Position numbers and translations under genes: made by a program. Below, piece by piece: positions 36,301 to 44,907 of a stretch of DNA of 64,000 nucleotides. The stretch comes from Oscillospiraceae bacterium (GTDB taxonomy: Bacteria > Bacillota > Clostridia > Oscillospirales > Acutalibacteraceae). The stretch lies in NCBI GenBank assembly GCA_015066515.1, contig SVOH01000007.1, forward strand, positions 24,687 to 88,686, in the 5' to 3' direction. Position 1 is the stretch's first letter. Every line of letters starts with the position of its first letter. The notes under the pieces were generated by a model that was not told where the DNA came from, did not search any database, and was given only the letters and a program-made list of their open reading frames with translations.

Positions 36301-38839
36301 CAGTGGTACTACCGGTACTATACAGCAAAATCATTTAAGCGAGGTAAAATTTGAAAACACACTTGCTGACGGTAATCTTGTAATTACAAAGCAGATTGTT
36401 CATCCGTTTGCTACCACACCCGACAGTATGAAGAACCACGTGTTCAAGTTTGACGTAATGTTAAGTGGTTATAACGATGGCGATACTGTTAAGGCTTACT
36501 ATTCGACAGACGTTGACAACAAATTTGACCTTACTGTTAATGGTGGAACGATTAGTAACGTTGAGCTTCGCGGTAACCAGTCAATAGTAATTTTGGCAAA
36601 AGCAGGTACAAAGGCTGTGGTTACCGAAGATATTACAGCAATGCCTAATGGCTTTTCACTCGGTAGCGTCGAGCCTCCTGCAAACAATATAATTGCTACC
36701 GATAACAACGTTGTGTACGTTTTTACAAACACGTATAATCCTGCGGCTGTAAATCCTGATATTACCATAAATGCTTCTAAAGAGCTTACAGGCCGTCCAT
36801 GGAACAACGACCAGTTTACCTTTGCGCTTTATAAGTATGATACCGTTTTGGCAAAATACGTTGAGGTAGCAAATTCTCGTGAGACTATAACCCAAGCAGG
36901 CGATTTTGGCAGCGTTATTACCGCAGCTATAAAGGCCGAAAAATTTGACAAGGTTGGCACATATCATTATTCTATAAGAGAATTAGTGCCCGATAACACC
37001 TATGGCGTAGGCTATGATACCGTATCACGTGACTTTAACGTAATAGTTACAGATAATGACACCGACGGCAAGCTCGAAATTAGTGCGGTAACAAACGCTA
37101 ACCATACCACCGTTTCAAACAGTGGCGGTGCTTATGTCGTAGCTGCCGACAAGTTTGTAAACACTTATAAGGCTGACGGTATTGCAGAGGTAATTATCGA
37201 AATCAACAAAACCGTTGATACTCCCGATGGTATAACCTATAGCCCCGAAGGCTTTGAGTTTGGTGTATACAACGACGCGGGTGAGCTTGTAAGCCCACTT
37301 TACGATACCGACGCAAACGGTAAAACACAGTTTATCTTTACCTTTAATGCTGATGGTGTAAATTACCAGAATAATAAGGTTTATAATTACGTAATAAAGG
37401 AGACCGACACAGGTCTTGGCGGTATAACCTATGCTAAAGATATTCCGTTTACCGTAACTGTAAAAGATAATCTTGACGGTACAATCAGCGCTGTAACCAA
37501 TATTGCCAATACCAATAACGGTGTATCGGTTGTTGACGTAACAAACGTTTATAACACACAAAGCGTTGACGTTATAATTGAAGCTACCAAAAAAATCACA
37601 GGTCGTGGCCTTAAGGATGGCGAATTCAAGTTTGACTTATATAGCCTTGACACCAATTCGGTAGTTAAAAATGACGTTACAAATGACGCCGCAGGTAAGG
37701 TTAGCTTTAATCTTACTTTCGACAAGGTTGGCACATATAACTACAAGTTATATGAGGATGAGCTTGACGGAAACGGTGTAACCGTTGACAAGACCGAGCA
37801 CAACGTAACTATAGTTGTTGACCACGACGGCAAGGGTAATTTGACCGCTACAGTAAACGGCACAGAAGCCGGCACCACACCTGTAAACGTAGGTGCCTTT
37901 AATAACAGCTATTCTGCTGCTGAGACTAACGTAGTATTTGAAGCTACGAAGCATCTTACCGGTCGCGATTTGGTGGATGGCGAATTTGAGTTCAATCTTT
38001 ATAACAACGATACTAATACTCTAATTCAGACCAAAACAAATGACGCTGACGGCAATGTTGTATTTGATGCTATAACCTTTGATATAGGCGGCACATACAA
38101 CTACAAAATATATGAAAACGAAGTAGATCAAAACGGCGTTACAGTAGATACCACATCTTACGAAATCACAGTATTCGTATATGACAATGGCAAGGGCATC
38201 CTTGAAACCGAGATATACGTTGATACAAATAAGCTTTCAGGCGCTATGAAGGACGTAGTTGTATTTGAAAATAAGTACAAAGCAGATGCTACCGACATAG
38301 TTATAAATGCTAAAAAGGTACTTGATGGTCGTGATTTAGTAGCTGACGAGTTTGAATTCCAGCTTTATCTTGGCGATGATTTATTACAAACCGTGAAAAA
38401 CGACGCTGACGGTAACGTGGTATTTAACAATGTTTTGGTTGAGTCTGCAGGCAAGGTTACCTTTACTGTAAAAGAGGTTAAGGGCGATGCCGAGGGTATA
38501 ACCTATGACGAAACAGTTTATACCGTAACTGCAACCGTAACCGATAATCTTGACGGCACTTTAAGCGTGGATTATCTATACGAGGTAGAGGGCGACAAGG
38601 TTGATGAGATAGTATTTAACAATAAATATACAGATCCCACACCTGAAACTACACCCGAATCGGAGCCACAGCCAGAACCCACACCTAATCCACAGCCAGA
38701 ATCTACTCCAACTCCACAACCGGAATCACCAAAGACAGGTGACAGCACAAATCTTTCTGCATGGTTGGCAGTGGTATTTGTAAGTGGCGCAATAATCTTT
38801 GCAACAGGCAAAAAGCTAAAAAGACTTAAAAAGTCATAA
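33347..38839 (+). CDS. Giant VWA and isopeptide-domain adhesin (pilin-like)
   Basis: 1830 residues. Signal peptide (about 1-33); a von Willebrand A domain from about 123 with MIDAS motif DISGS (129-133) and VMVLMSDGAPTY; a long connecting region; two DUF5979/collagen-binding-type beta domains; then five FctA/Spy0128-type domains of about 110-125 residues. Each of the five begins with a Lys in A-x-K or I-x-K and ends F-x-N-x-Y, with a Glu between, the Lys-Asn isopeptide geometry. A Pro/Glu/Thr-rich stalk (PTPE..PQPES) leads to a sortase motif SPKTGD, a membrane helix and the basic tail KKLKRLKKS. Covalently wall-anchored adhesin or pilus tip. No sortase gene in the window. Confidence 0.93.
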   Translation: MKNLKKRFNKFLSVFLVLTIVFSLFAGLTVGAATSNPYYNKVADLHTLDGWRQFFGSTTNSTENAGGVWTDKSVFVDNSAFKGLTDAYGDAILPEVSDDGFLVALSAIASNKSIVGYSHIPTDTVLVLDISGSMGPGNGNNNAVADLVLASNAAITKLLELNNNNRVGVVLYSAEYDEGNDEHYYTLLPIDRYTATGTVTYNNGTRFDTSDDITVGRYLETNSNYSHNGNEISIASGVSNSTGVVGKKTVDVVGGTFIQGGLKAAADLFKGKADANDTVVAGEGFQGGTQRKPVMVLMSDGAPTYASTNYTNPNNPNEGSGHYTYDSYAFLTQLTAAYVKEQVTTYYNDTEALFYTLGMGVGGSTVAQSVLDPQNSTPNINDYWNDYSDASNGASVEITNDISVVKNSAVTDIVYTNQYFEAENGSDLFDAFDSIVNEIIIQSLYRPTLVENNNAHMEGYIEFIDDIGDFMAVKQIEGIMIGDKLFTGEKLCENFRADGGDLGTIQNPNTLGDNLIWAVKERLGIEDTATAQRLVTLAYEHGQLSYTDEDNYSNFIGWYADENGKYLGFWDESHTYSQVPAGAKYINKSYGMLGEVIDGHNASDLMYVSIQVHTEIVPQGMFGTTEKDTIVAGHAQMIFRVPASLIPVVNYEVTLEGTSYDNAKNIEMTINDAEPIRLVFELGLRDDINEYNIERRLADNYCTADGKYVLYTNEWSHEQFNKEIDPNNTDYIAPTDSINTIAYFEPNYANERYYYTEPTPVYVYNSATGEYVKHSSTTKPTVGDGNAYFRQINVFELTGNGNEAVHKKIYERISDTALGRVDKSDTNGGWNIRKETIHRVYDEIETLKANNETGTINYSYFPTVEHIEGTHYYADAILGNNGKLTVTPVTGISLTKTIDDTLTGTTHDFTFNVDIGDTAATYSVVRSFDGNYTDKGETITVDSDGKGTINVKPGETVLIVGIPAGTAYSIEEYIPSGANYEVSTSSGTTGTIQQNHLSEVKFENTLADGNLVITKQIVHPFATTPDSMKNHVFKFDVMLSGYNDGDTVKAYYSTDVDNKFDLTVNGGTISNVELRGNQSIVILAKAGTKAVVTEDITAMPNGFSLGSVEPPANNIIATDNNVVYVFTNTYNPAAVNPDITINASKELTGRPWNNDQFTFALYKYDTVLAKYVEVANSRETITQAGDFGSVITAAIKAEKFDKVGTYHYSIRELVPDNTYGVGYDTVSRDFNVIVTDNDTDGKLEISAVTNANHTTVSNSGGAYVVAADKFVNTYKADGIAEVIIEINKTVDTPDGITYSPEGFEFGVYNDAGELVSPLYDTDANGKTQFIFTFNADGVNYQNNKVYNYVIKETDTGLGGITYAKDIPFTVTVKDNLDGTISAVTNIANTNNGVSVVDVTNVYNTQSVDVIIEATKKITGRGLKDGEFKFDLYSLDTNSVVKNDVTNDAAGKVSFNLTFDKVGTYNYKLYEDELDGNGVTVDKTEHNVTIVVDHDGKGNLTATVNGTEAGTTPVNVGAFNNSYSAAETNVVFEATKHLTGRDLVDGEFEFNLYNNDTNTLIQTKTNDADGNVVFDAITFDIGGTYNYKIYENEVDQNGVTVDTTSYEITVFVYDNGKGILETEIYVDTNKLSGAMKDVVVFENKYKADATDIVINAKKVLDGRDLVADEFEFQLYLGDDLLQTVKNDADGNVVFNNVLVESAGKVTFTVKEVKGDAEGITYDETVYTVTATVTDNLDGTLSVDYLYEVEGDKVDEIVFNNKYTDPTPETTPESEPQPEPTPNPQPESTPTPQPESPKTGDSTNLSAWLAVVFVSGAIIFATGKKLKRLKKS
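36771..38632 (+). repeat. Five tandem isopeptide-domain coding units
   Basis: The coding region for five FctA-like domains. Unit openings encode INASKELTGR, IEINKTVDTP, IEATKKITGR, FEATKHLTGR and INAKKVLDGR, and unit ends encode F-x-N-x-Y. Units three to five are the most alike, pointing to recent internal duplication. Confidence 0.8.
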
Positions 38840-38849
38840 TAAAAATTTT

Positions 38850-38885
38850 AACCCCTTAGACTTGTGTCTAAGGGGTTAATTTTAT
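38850..38885. terminator. Terminator between adhesin and ABC genes
   Basis: AACCCCTTAGAC/GTCTAAGGGGTT with a TTGT loop, between convergent genes. Confidence 0.92.
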
Positions 38886-38895
38886 ATAAGATTCT

Positions 38896-39627
38896 TTAAT
38901 GCTTTCTCATTTGACGAAGAAACATCAAAATGGCTAATATAAGCAATATGGCAGCGTAGCCCAGTACCCACCACATATGTGGAAAAATATCACCAAAATT
39001 TCCTGACAGTACAGCGCGCTGCATATCGACCGCGTGAACAAACGGTAATGCGTAGGCGATTTTTTTAAAGGTGCCTCCTACAAGATTTAAATCAAACCAA
39101 ACGCCCGACAGCCATGCCGAAAGGTTGGTAAGAAGTGCGCCACACACGCCGCCTGCCTGTTTGTCATTAAGCACGCTTCCACAAAGAAGTCCTAACGCGA
39201 TGTAAAGAATTGAAATCGGTACGATAAACAGTATCGCATATAAAATATTAACCGTAATATTAAGTCCCAGAACTATAGCGGCAGCATAACAAACTATGCT
39301 TTGAGCTAGTGTGATGGGTATTATAGGTAGAGCGTAGCCCAAAATAAAATCGACAGGAGAGAGAGGTGTGGTATATAATCGCTGTAGTAGCGAACTGCCT
39401 CTGTCCTTTGAAATAAGCGTCGCCGAAAAAAGTGACATAAACGAAAGGCCAAACACTGTAATACCGGGAGTTAAATGCCTAATTTCAAAAAGTGCTACCG
39501 GTATATTTGCCTGAATTGCGCTAAGCAGTATGATAAGCACGAGCGGAAATCCAAGACCAAATGCCAGATTAAGTGGATCGCGCAATATTTCCTTTGTGTT
39601 GCGCGTTGCAAAAACAAACATCCTCAT
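38896..39627 (-). CDS. ABC-2 type exporter permease
   Basis: 243 residues with six membrane helices. The block FMSLFSATLISKDRGSSLLQRLYTTPLS (read in parts) and the pattern ALPFVHAVDMQRAVLSGNF are typical of ABC-2 permeases of drug or polymer exporters. ATG overlaps the ATPase stop (ATGA). Third gene of a TetR-ATPase-permease operon. Confidence 0.9.
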   Translation of the reverse strand: MRMFVFATRNTKEILRDPLNLAFGLGFPLVLIILLSAIQANIPVALFEIRHLTPGITVFGLSFMSLFSATLISKDRGSSLLQRLYTTPLSPVDFILGYALPIIPITLAQSIVCYAAAIVLGLNITVNILYAILFIVPISILYIALGLLCGSVLNDKQAGGVCGALLTNLSAWLSGVWFDLNLVGGTFKKIAYALPFVHAVDMQRAVLSGNFGDIFPHMWWVLGYAAILLILAILMFLRQMRKH

Positions 39628-40352
39628 AGCCCGTCCCCCTTTACTATGCGAATAAAAGCCTGTTCAAAGTTGTCGGTGTTGGCTTTGGTCTTTATATTTT
39701 GAGCCGTGTCACAAATAAGTAGTTTGCCGTCTTTCATAATGGCGATGCGGTCAGATAGTGCCTCGGCCTCTTCCATATAGTGTGTGGTCAGTATAATTGT
39801 GATTTTCCCTTTAAGACTGCGTATAATATCCCACAAATCACTGCGCGCAAGTACATCAAGACCGAGTGTTGGCTCATCAAGAAACAATATTTCAGGCTCG
39901 CATATAAGTGCCATTGCAATACTTACCTTGCGTTGATAGCCGCCCGAAAGTCGCCCCGCTTTTACGTTTATTACATTTTGCAGTCCCAACAATTCGGTTA
40001 GCTCGTCAATCTTTTGCTTTTGAATTTCTTTTGTAAAACCGTAAATGCCACATATAAGTTCCAAATTTTCACGCACGGTAAGACCGGGTGCTACAGCGGT
40101 TTCTTGGGGCGATACCGCAATAAAAGATTTTACGGCGGCAGTGTCGGTGATAATGCTTTTACCGTTTAAAAACGCATCGCCACCGGTTGGCGCAGTAAGA
40201 CCGCAAAGCATTTTAATAGTAGTTGTTTTGCCTGCACCGTTTACACCTAGCAAAGAAAATAACTCGCCCTGCAAAACGCGCAGATTAAGGGCATCGACCG
40301 CCACGGTATTAAAGTATTTTTTACTTAAATTTTGAATTACTATAGCGTCCAT
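39624..40352 (-). CDS. ABC transporter ATP-binding protein
   Basis: About 242 residues: Walker A GVNGAGKTTT, Q-loop VSPQET, signature LSGGYQRKVS, Walker B ILFLDEPTLGLD and H-loop TTHYMEEAE, of the multidrug/CcmA class. ATG 40352 follows GGAG; the longer reading from 40388 overlaps the regulator gene. Powers the adjacent permease. Confidence 0.94.
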   Translation of the reverse strand: MDAIVIQNLSKKYFNTVAVDALNLRVLQGELFSLLGVNGAGKTTTIKMLCGLTAPTGGDAFLNGKSIITDTAAVKSFIAVSPQETAVAPGLTVRENLELICGIYGFTKEIQKQKIDELTELLGLQNVINVKAGRLSGGYQRKVSIAMALICEPEILFLDEPTLGLDVLARSDLWDIIRSLKGKITIILTTHYMEEAEALSDRIAIMKDGKLLICDTAQNIKTKANTDNFEQAFIRIVKGDGL

Positions 40353-40356
40353 TTTT

Positions 40357-40917
40357 TTACTCCAGTTCATATTGCTTGCGCATACCAAGATATGCGTCAG
40401 AAAGCATACGGCTTACAAGCTCAAAGTCAAGCGTTAAAAAATTGGTGGCAAGCATAGTTGCAATGCCGTGAACATATGCCCACATTTCAAAATGAAATAG
40501 CTTTGCAGTATCACTGTCAAGACCGGTATTTTTTTGTAAAAGTGTATCCATACCGTCGGTAAACTGTATCTGTTTAATATAGCTCTCATCGGTGCGGTCG
40601 CGCATAAAAAGTAGTTTAAACAGTTCCTTTTCTTCGCTTGCAAAGCGAATATATGCCATACCGCTCGCCTTGTATGGCGGAAATTTTTCACTTTCAATTT
40701 CGCGCTTGATATATTGGTTATAAAGTTCATCGGCCTTTTGTACGACAGCAAGGCGCAGCTCGCTCATAACCGCAAAGTTTGAGAATACGGGTTGGGTAGA
40801 GCAATTAAGGTATGAGGCCAATGTTCGCGCATTAATAGCCTGTGCGCCTTCTTTGCGTACAATATCAACCGCGGCGTTTATGATGTCTTCTTTTGTGATT
40901 TTTACTTTAGGTGGCAT
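40357..40917 (-). CDS. TetR/AcrR family repressor
   Basis: 186 residues. The N-terminal TetR HTH (ITKEDIINAAVDIVRKEG, ARTLASYLNCSTQPVFSNF in parts) and a helical ligand-binding domain with the WHG-type segment FEMWAYVHGIATM. First gene of the exporter operon, four bases before the ATPase gene; probably represses the operon and responds to an exported compound. Confidence 0.9.
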   Translation of the reverse strand: MPPKVKITKEDIINAAVDIVRKEGAQAINARTLASYLNCSTQPVFSNFAVMSELRLAVVQKADELYNQYIKREIESEKFPPYKASGMAYIRFASEEKELFKLLFMRDRTDESYIKQIQFTDGMDTLLQKNTGLDSDTAKLFHFEMWAYVHGIATMLATNFLTLDFELVSRMLSDAYLGMRKQYELE

Positions 40918-41055
40918 AGTAAACCTCTATAATATAGTTAATGTTATATATCAAGTGTTATTTTATCATAGATTTCGAGATAAGTCAAGGGGAAAGGAAA
41001 ATTCGCTAGTATTTTAGATAAGAGTAAAAAGTGAATAATGAAAAGCTAAAAAGTA

Positions 41056-41087
41056 AAAATCCCGACTGCGTAAGCAATCAGGATTTT
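41056..41087 (-). terminator. Terminator of tRNA-Leu
   Basis: On the minus strand AATCCTGATTGC..GCAGTCGGGATT followed by TTTTTAC, immediately after the CCA end. Confidence 0.75.
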
Positions 41088-41174
41088 TGGTGCCGGTGGC
41101 CGGACTCGAACCGGCACGGTATCGCTACCGGTGGATTTTGAGTCCACTACGTCTGCCAATTCCATCACACCGGC
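41088..41174 (-). tRNA. tRNA-Leu (anticodon CAA)
   Basis: 87 bases with encoded CCA. Acceptor GCCGGTG/CACCGGC, anticodon arm GTGGA-CTCAAAA-TCCAC (anticodon CAA, reads UUG), long variable arm as expected for Leu, T-arm GCCGG-TTCGAGT-CCGGC. Confidence 0.96.
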
Positions 41175-41240
41175 ATATTGGTGCGAAAGTTATTATACAA
41201 CAATGTTAAAGCAAAATCAAGTATAATTTTTAGAAATTTT

Positions 41241-41268
41241 AAGTCCCCTAAAATATAGGGGACTTTTA
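41241..41268 (-). terminator. Terminator of the yhaO-yhaN operon
   Basis: AAGTCCCCT/AGGGGACTT stem just past the yhaN stop on the minus strand. Confidence 0.85.
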
Positions 41269-41270
41269 GT

Positions 41271-43622
41271 TTATTTATACGGTTTTTGGATTTCTATGTT
41301 TTGTTTTTGTGCTATTTCGCAAATTGAGTTATGACAGGTAAAAAGTATTCCCTGACCGTCGGCACAAAATTCCTTTAAAAATGCGATTGCACGCTCGGTA
41401 CGGGTGTCATCGTATTGCGAGAGTGAATCATCAAGAAATATTGGAAGCGGCGAGTCGTCGCTAATAAGTGTAGCGATTGCAAGTCGCAAGCTAAGATACG
41501 CCTGATGTGTAGTTCCAAGACTTAAATAGTCAAGCTCATGTGTACCGAAAACATCGGTTTTTTCTACCGAAAGGTCAAGTGTATCGGTAACGCTTACGCT
41601 CTTATATTTGCCGTCGGTAAGGCGGGCAAAAATATTGTGCGTTGCTTTTTCAAGCTCGCTACCGTAACCGCGACGAAGCTCGTAAAAGCTTTCTTCGAGC
41701 ACAACTCTTGCAATATCTGCCGCGTCGCAAAACGCTTTTTTTGCATCGATTTTTTCTTTAAGCCAACCAATTTCTCGCCTTAACTCTTCGGGGTTTTCGC
41801 TGTTTTTAAATGATGCGGTAAGCTCGGTTGCGATTTGTGTTAACTCGTCTTTTCTTGTAGAAAGCTCTTCGGTAACTGCGTTGAATTCTGCCTTTACAGC
41901 GTCAAAATCAACATTTTCGTCAAGATTGTCGTTAATGGCGGCAAGCTTTTTTTCGGCATCGGCGTAATCAATATTTCCAAGATATTGACTTGCAGTTTTA
42001 AGCTGAAGCTTGATTTCCTTTTGGTGTTCGGTTTTTTGCTTTAATTCGAGCAGTTTTTCCTGTGCTAATGCCGCAGTATCAATACCACCAAATCCAGATA
42101 AAAGTGATAAAAGCTCACTAAGAGTGTCATTGGCTTTTTCTTGCTCTGACCGTAGTAAATCATTTTTTTGTGCGAGCTCGTCAAGACGCTGTTGCTTTAT
42201 GGTGTTATCGGCCTGTAATACTGAATTTAATGTATTTATGCGAGCGTTTATATCATTAATTTGCTCTTGTAATTTATTTTTAGACGCGTTGTTTTGGGCG
42301 AGCCTATTGTTAGCGTCGGCAAGATCATTTTGTACTGCTGCTATGGCTGATGTATTTTTTGGCTTAATGATAAATGAAAGAGCAAGTAACACTGCCGCAA
42401 TAGCAATTATAATTGCTGCAACAATGGGGGATACCAAAATTGCAGTAGCGCCACCAGAGGCCAAAACTATCGACAAAATAAGCAGTACAGGGTTTACTGT
42501 TGTTTTTTTGTTTTGTACAGCTTCAAGCTTTTGGTTAAGTTCTAAAACTTCAGAAGATAATTTTTGCTCTTGGGTATTATAGTTTTCTTTTTTAGTGGTA
42601 AGCGCGACAACCTCATTTGAAAGAGCATCAATTTGCTCCTTTGTATCTTGAGGTGATGCGTTTTGAAGTTCTATTGTTTGTTTTATACGGGCAATGTCCT
42701 CGTTTATTTGCTCGCATCGGTCGCAAGATGCTTTGTATCGGTTTAATCCGAATTCTAGCTTGCCGGTAAAGTTTTCATTTATTATTGTACCGTCGTCAAG
42801 AGTGAGTGATTGATTTACTTCGTCAAGGCGACGCTTGGTGTCGAGAAATTCTACAAGCTTTTCACGGTTTTTGATATCTTGTTCACGATCCATAATTTCT
42901 TTTAGACCAAGATATTTTTTATAAAGTGCTTCGTAATCGGTGCGCTTTTGTTGAGCAGTATCATTTAGTTTGGACTTAAGCTTTACATCGTTGTCGGCCT
43001 TTTCGAGTCTGCTGTTTAACGCATCAAGTACTTGTAAATCCTCGTTATAGCTACCGCTTCGGCCACTTTTGGATATGAGCTTGTTACGGGTATCGGTTAT
43101 ATTTTTGTCTACCTGTTTAAAAGAAACATCCTCGCTACCGGTAATCGCAATGTTAGAAAGCTTACCGTTTATTTCGCCGGCGGCAGTATCATCCTTTATA
43201 AAGTCGCCGTTTCCTATAAACAGACTGCGCTCAAATGCGGCGGCCGATAGGCCAAAAAATTGTTGACCGATATTTTCGCTTGTTTCTATTGTTTTACCGC
43301 TGTCTAAGTCGGTAAGAGTAATGCGGTCGGTAGAGTCGGATTTTCGGAACTCGCGCTCAAGACAGTATCTTTTATTTTGATGCTCAAAAAATATTCTGCC
43401 TGCCATTTGACTGTTGTCCCAAGGGGTGTATTTGAGTCGAATGCTATCAGAAATATTTTTTGTATTGCGACCCGTACCGTAAAACATCGCCTTTATAAAA
43501 GCGGCAACGGTGCTTTTGCCGTCTTCATTGTTGCCGTATATTACATTAAGTCCGTCGGTAAGGTCCAGCGTAAAATCTTTAAGTCCACCAAATGCAGATA
43601 TGTAAATTTTATTAAGCTTCAT
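41271..43622 (-). CDS. yhaN: SbcC/YhaN-type SMC-like ATPase
   Basis: 783 residues. An N-terminal ABC half with Walker A GNNEDGKST (about 30-38), long coiled coils on either side of a central region, and a C-terminal half with a signature-like YLSLGTTHQAYLSLRLA and Walker B LPIFLDDSLSQYD. Two hydrophobic helices near the middle (LILSIVLASGGATAILV, AAIIIAIAAVLLALSFI) could reach a membrane at the tip of the coiled coil. Works with the adjacent nuclease in DNA-end processing, like SbcCD/Mre11-Rad50. Overlaps yhaO by 11 bp. Confidence 0.88.
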   Translation of the reverse strand: MKLNKIYISAFGGLKDFTLDLTDGLNVIYGNNEDGKSTVAAFIKAMFYGTGRNTKNISDSIRLKYTPWDNSQMAGRIFFEHQNKRYCLEREFRKSDSTDRITLTDLDSGKTIETSENIGQQFFGLSAAAFERSLFIGNGDFIKDDTAAGEINGKLSNIAITGSEDVSFKQVDKNITDTRNKLISKSGRSGSYNEDLQVLDALNSRLEKADNDVKLKSKLNDTAQQKRTDYEALYKKYLGLKEIMDREQDIKNREKLVEFLDTKRRLDEVNQSLTLDDGTIINENFTGKLEFGLNRYKASCDRCEQINEDIARIKQTIELQNASPQDTKEQIDALSNEVVALTTKKENYNTQEQKLSSEVLELNQKLEAVQNKKTTVNPVLLILSIVLASGGATAILVSPIVAAIIIAIAAVLLALSFIIKPKNTSAIAAVQNDLADANNRLAQNNASKNKLQEQINDINARINTLNSVLQADNTIKQQRLDELAQKNDLLRSEQEKANDTLSELLSLLSGFGGIDTAALAQEKLLELKQKTEHQKEIKLQLKTASQYLGNIDYADAEKKLAAINDNLDENVDFDAVKAEFNAVTEELSTRKDELTQIATELTASFKNSENPEELRREIGWLKEKIDAKKAFCDAADIARVVLEESFYELRRGYGSELEKATHNIFARLTDGKYKSVSVTDTLDLSVEKTDVFGTHELDYLSLGTTHQAYLSLRLAIATLISDDSPLPIFLDDSLSQYDDTRTERAIAFLKEFCADGQGILFTCHNSICEIAQKQNIEIQKPYK

Positions 43623-44742
43623 CGTAACTCACCTCGCCGCTGAATGCTTTAAGCCCTATATTGAGTGCATCTTTAAGTTGTTGCTTTTGGTCATCCTGAG
43701 CATTTTCGATACGCTTTAGCATATTTTTTACAAAAATGCCTTTAAGAGTGTTTTCTTGTGATAGGGCTTCATAATCTATTTTAAATTCGGTTTTATCGCG
43801 CAATTTTACAAAATAAAAGGTATCGTTTAAACGGGCAACGATTTCTGGTAGTGAAAGCAAAGTGCCATCGCTAATCTGGCCTGTAAGAATTATCTTATAA
43901 AGGTTGTCGGTAAAGTTGTTGTCATATTTTTCTTTTATAACCGCTGTTATCTTGTCGGCGATTTCGTTTGATGATGCAAGACCGCTAATATCGATATTTT
44001 CGGCTATATGCATTCTTTTTGCGGTAGAAATAAACTGTAGGTCACAAATACCTTTTGAAACATTGCCAAGATATACGCCTTTTTCGCCCAATTCGTCAAA
44101 GCCTTGTCCTTCGGGGCAACCGCAGTATGACACGTAAGAATTACCAATCTTACCAATTTCGGAGCGTTTGTGCACATGGCCCAAGGCTATATAGTCCATA
44201 CCGGAGGATTTTATAAATTCGCTTGTTATTGAGTTGTAATCAGAGCCAAGGTCACTACGCAGTTCACCGTGAATACACATAAGATTTATGAAGCTGTCTT
44301 CGGTAGAAAGCGAAAAGCGATCGGTACCCTTCATATAAACCTCTTTAAATGATTTGCCGTAAACACGCGTGTTAAGGTCGGCAAATTCTACAAAGCAGTC
44401 TTTGGTATCAAGCACAAAAACATTTTGCGGCAAGGCATGCTTTTTAAAGGGGGAGTCGGCATTAAGCGGATCGTGATTGCCTGCTGCAAATACTACTTTC
44501 GTATTTGGAACAGAAGAAAAGCACTCAAACACTCGGTCGGTAAAAGACTTTTCTATGTTGTTAGAATTAAACAAATCGCCCGCAATAAGCAAAATATCTA
44601 CAGCATTTTCTTTTGCGAGAGAAATTATTTTTTCAAATGTAATAAGTGTTTCGGCGCGGCGGCTGTCGGCCAAAGTACCAAGTGAGCTTTCGGCGGCACC
44701 GATGTGTATGTCGGCGCAATGTAAAATTTTAACTGAATTCAT
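43612..44742 (-). CDS. yhaO: SbcD/YhaO-type DNA exonuclease
   Basis: 376 residues. Calcineurin-like metallophosphoesterase with all metal motifs: ILHCADIHIG, LLIAGDLFNS, VFAAGNHDP, MCIHGEL and ALGHVHKR. A C-terminal capping domain probably binds the partner ATPase. AAAGGAC precedes ATG 44742. First gene of the nuclease operon. Confidence 0.92.
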   Translation of the reverse strand: MNSVKILHCADIHIGAAESSLGTLADSRRAETLITFEKIISLAKENAVDILLIAGDLFNSNNIEKSFTDRVFECFSSVPNTKVVFAAGNHDPLNADSPFKKHALPQNVFVLDTKDCFVEFADLNTRVYGKSFKEVYMKGTDRFSLSTEDSFINLMCIHGELRSDLGSDYNSITSEFIKSSGMDYIALGHVHKRSEIGKIGNSYVSYCGCPEGQGFDELGEKGVYLGNVSKGICDLQFISTAKRMHIAENIDISGLASSNEIADKITAVIKEKYDNNFTDNLYKIILTGQISDGTLLSLPEIVARLNDTFYFVKLRDKTEFKIDYEALSQENTLKGIFVKNMLKRIENAQDDQKQQLKDALNIGLKAFSGEVSYDEA

Positions 44743-44907
44743 AAATCTTGTCCTTTATATAAATATTAAATATATTATACAATATTTTTCGACACAATAA
44801 AAGCATAAATTAATAAAAATAAGAAATCTATGAAATTGGTACAAATTTGTAGACTTTTGTCGACTTGTGTGATATACTTATTGCAGTATAAAAAGGGAGG
44901 CGAAAGT

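Noticed and set aside
44850..44900. Leaderless start for the polysaccharide deacetylase
   Set aside because: A good GGGAGG ribosome-binding site precedes ATG 44908, so a normal leader is more likely.
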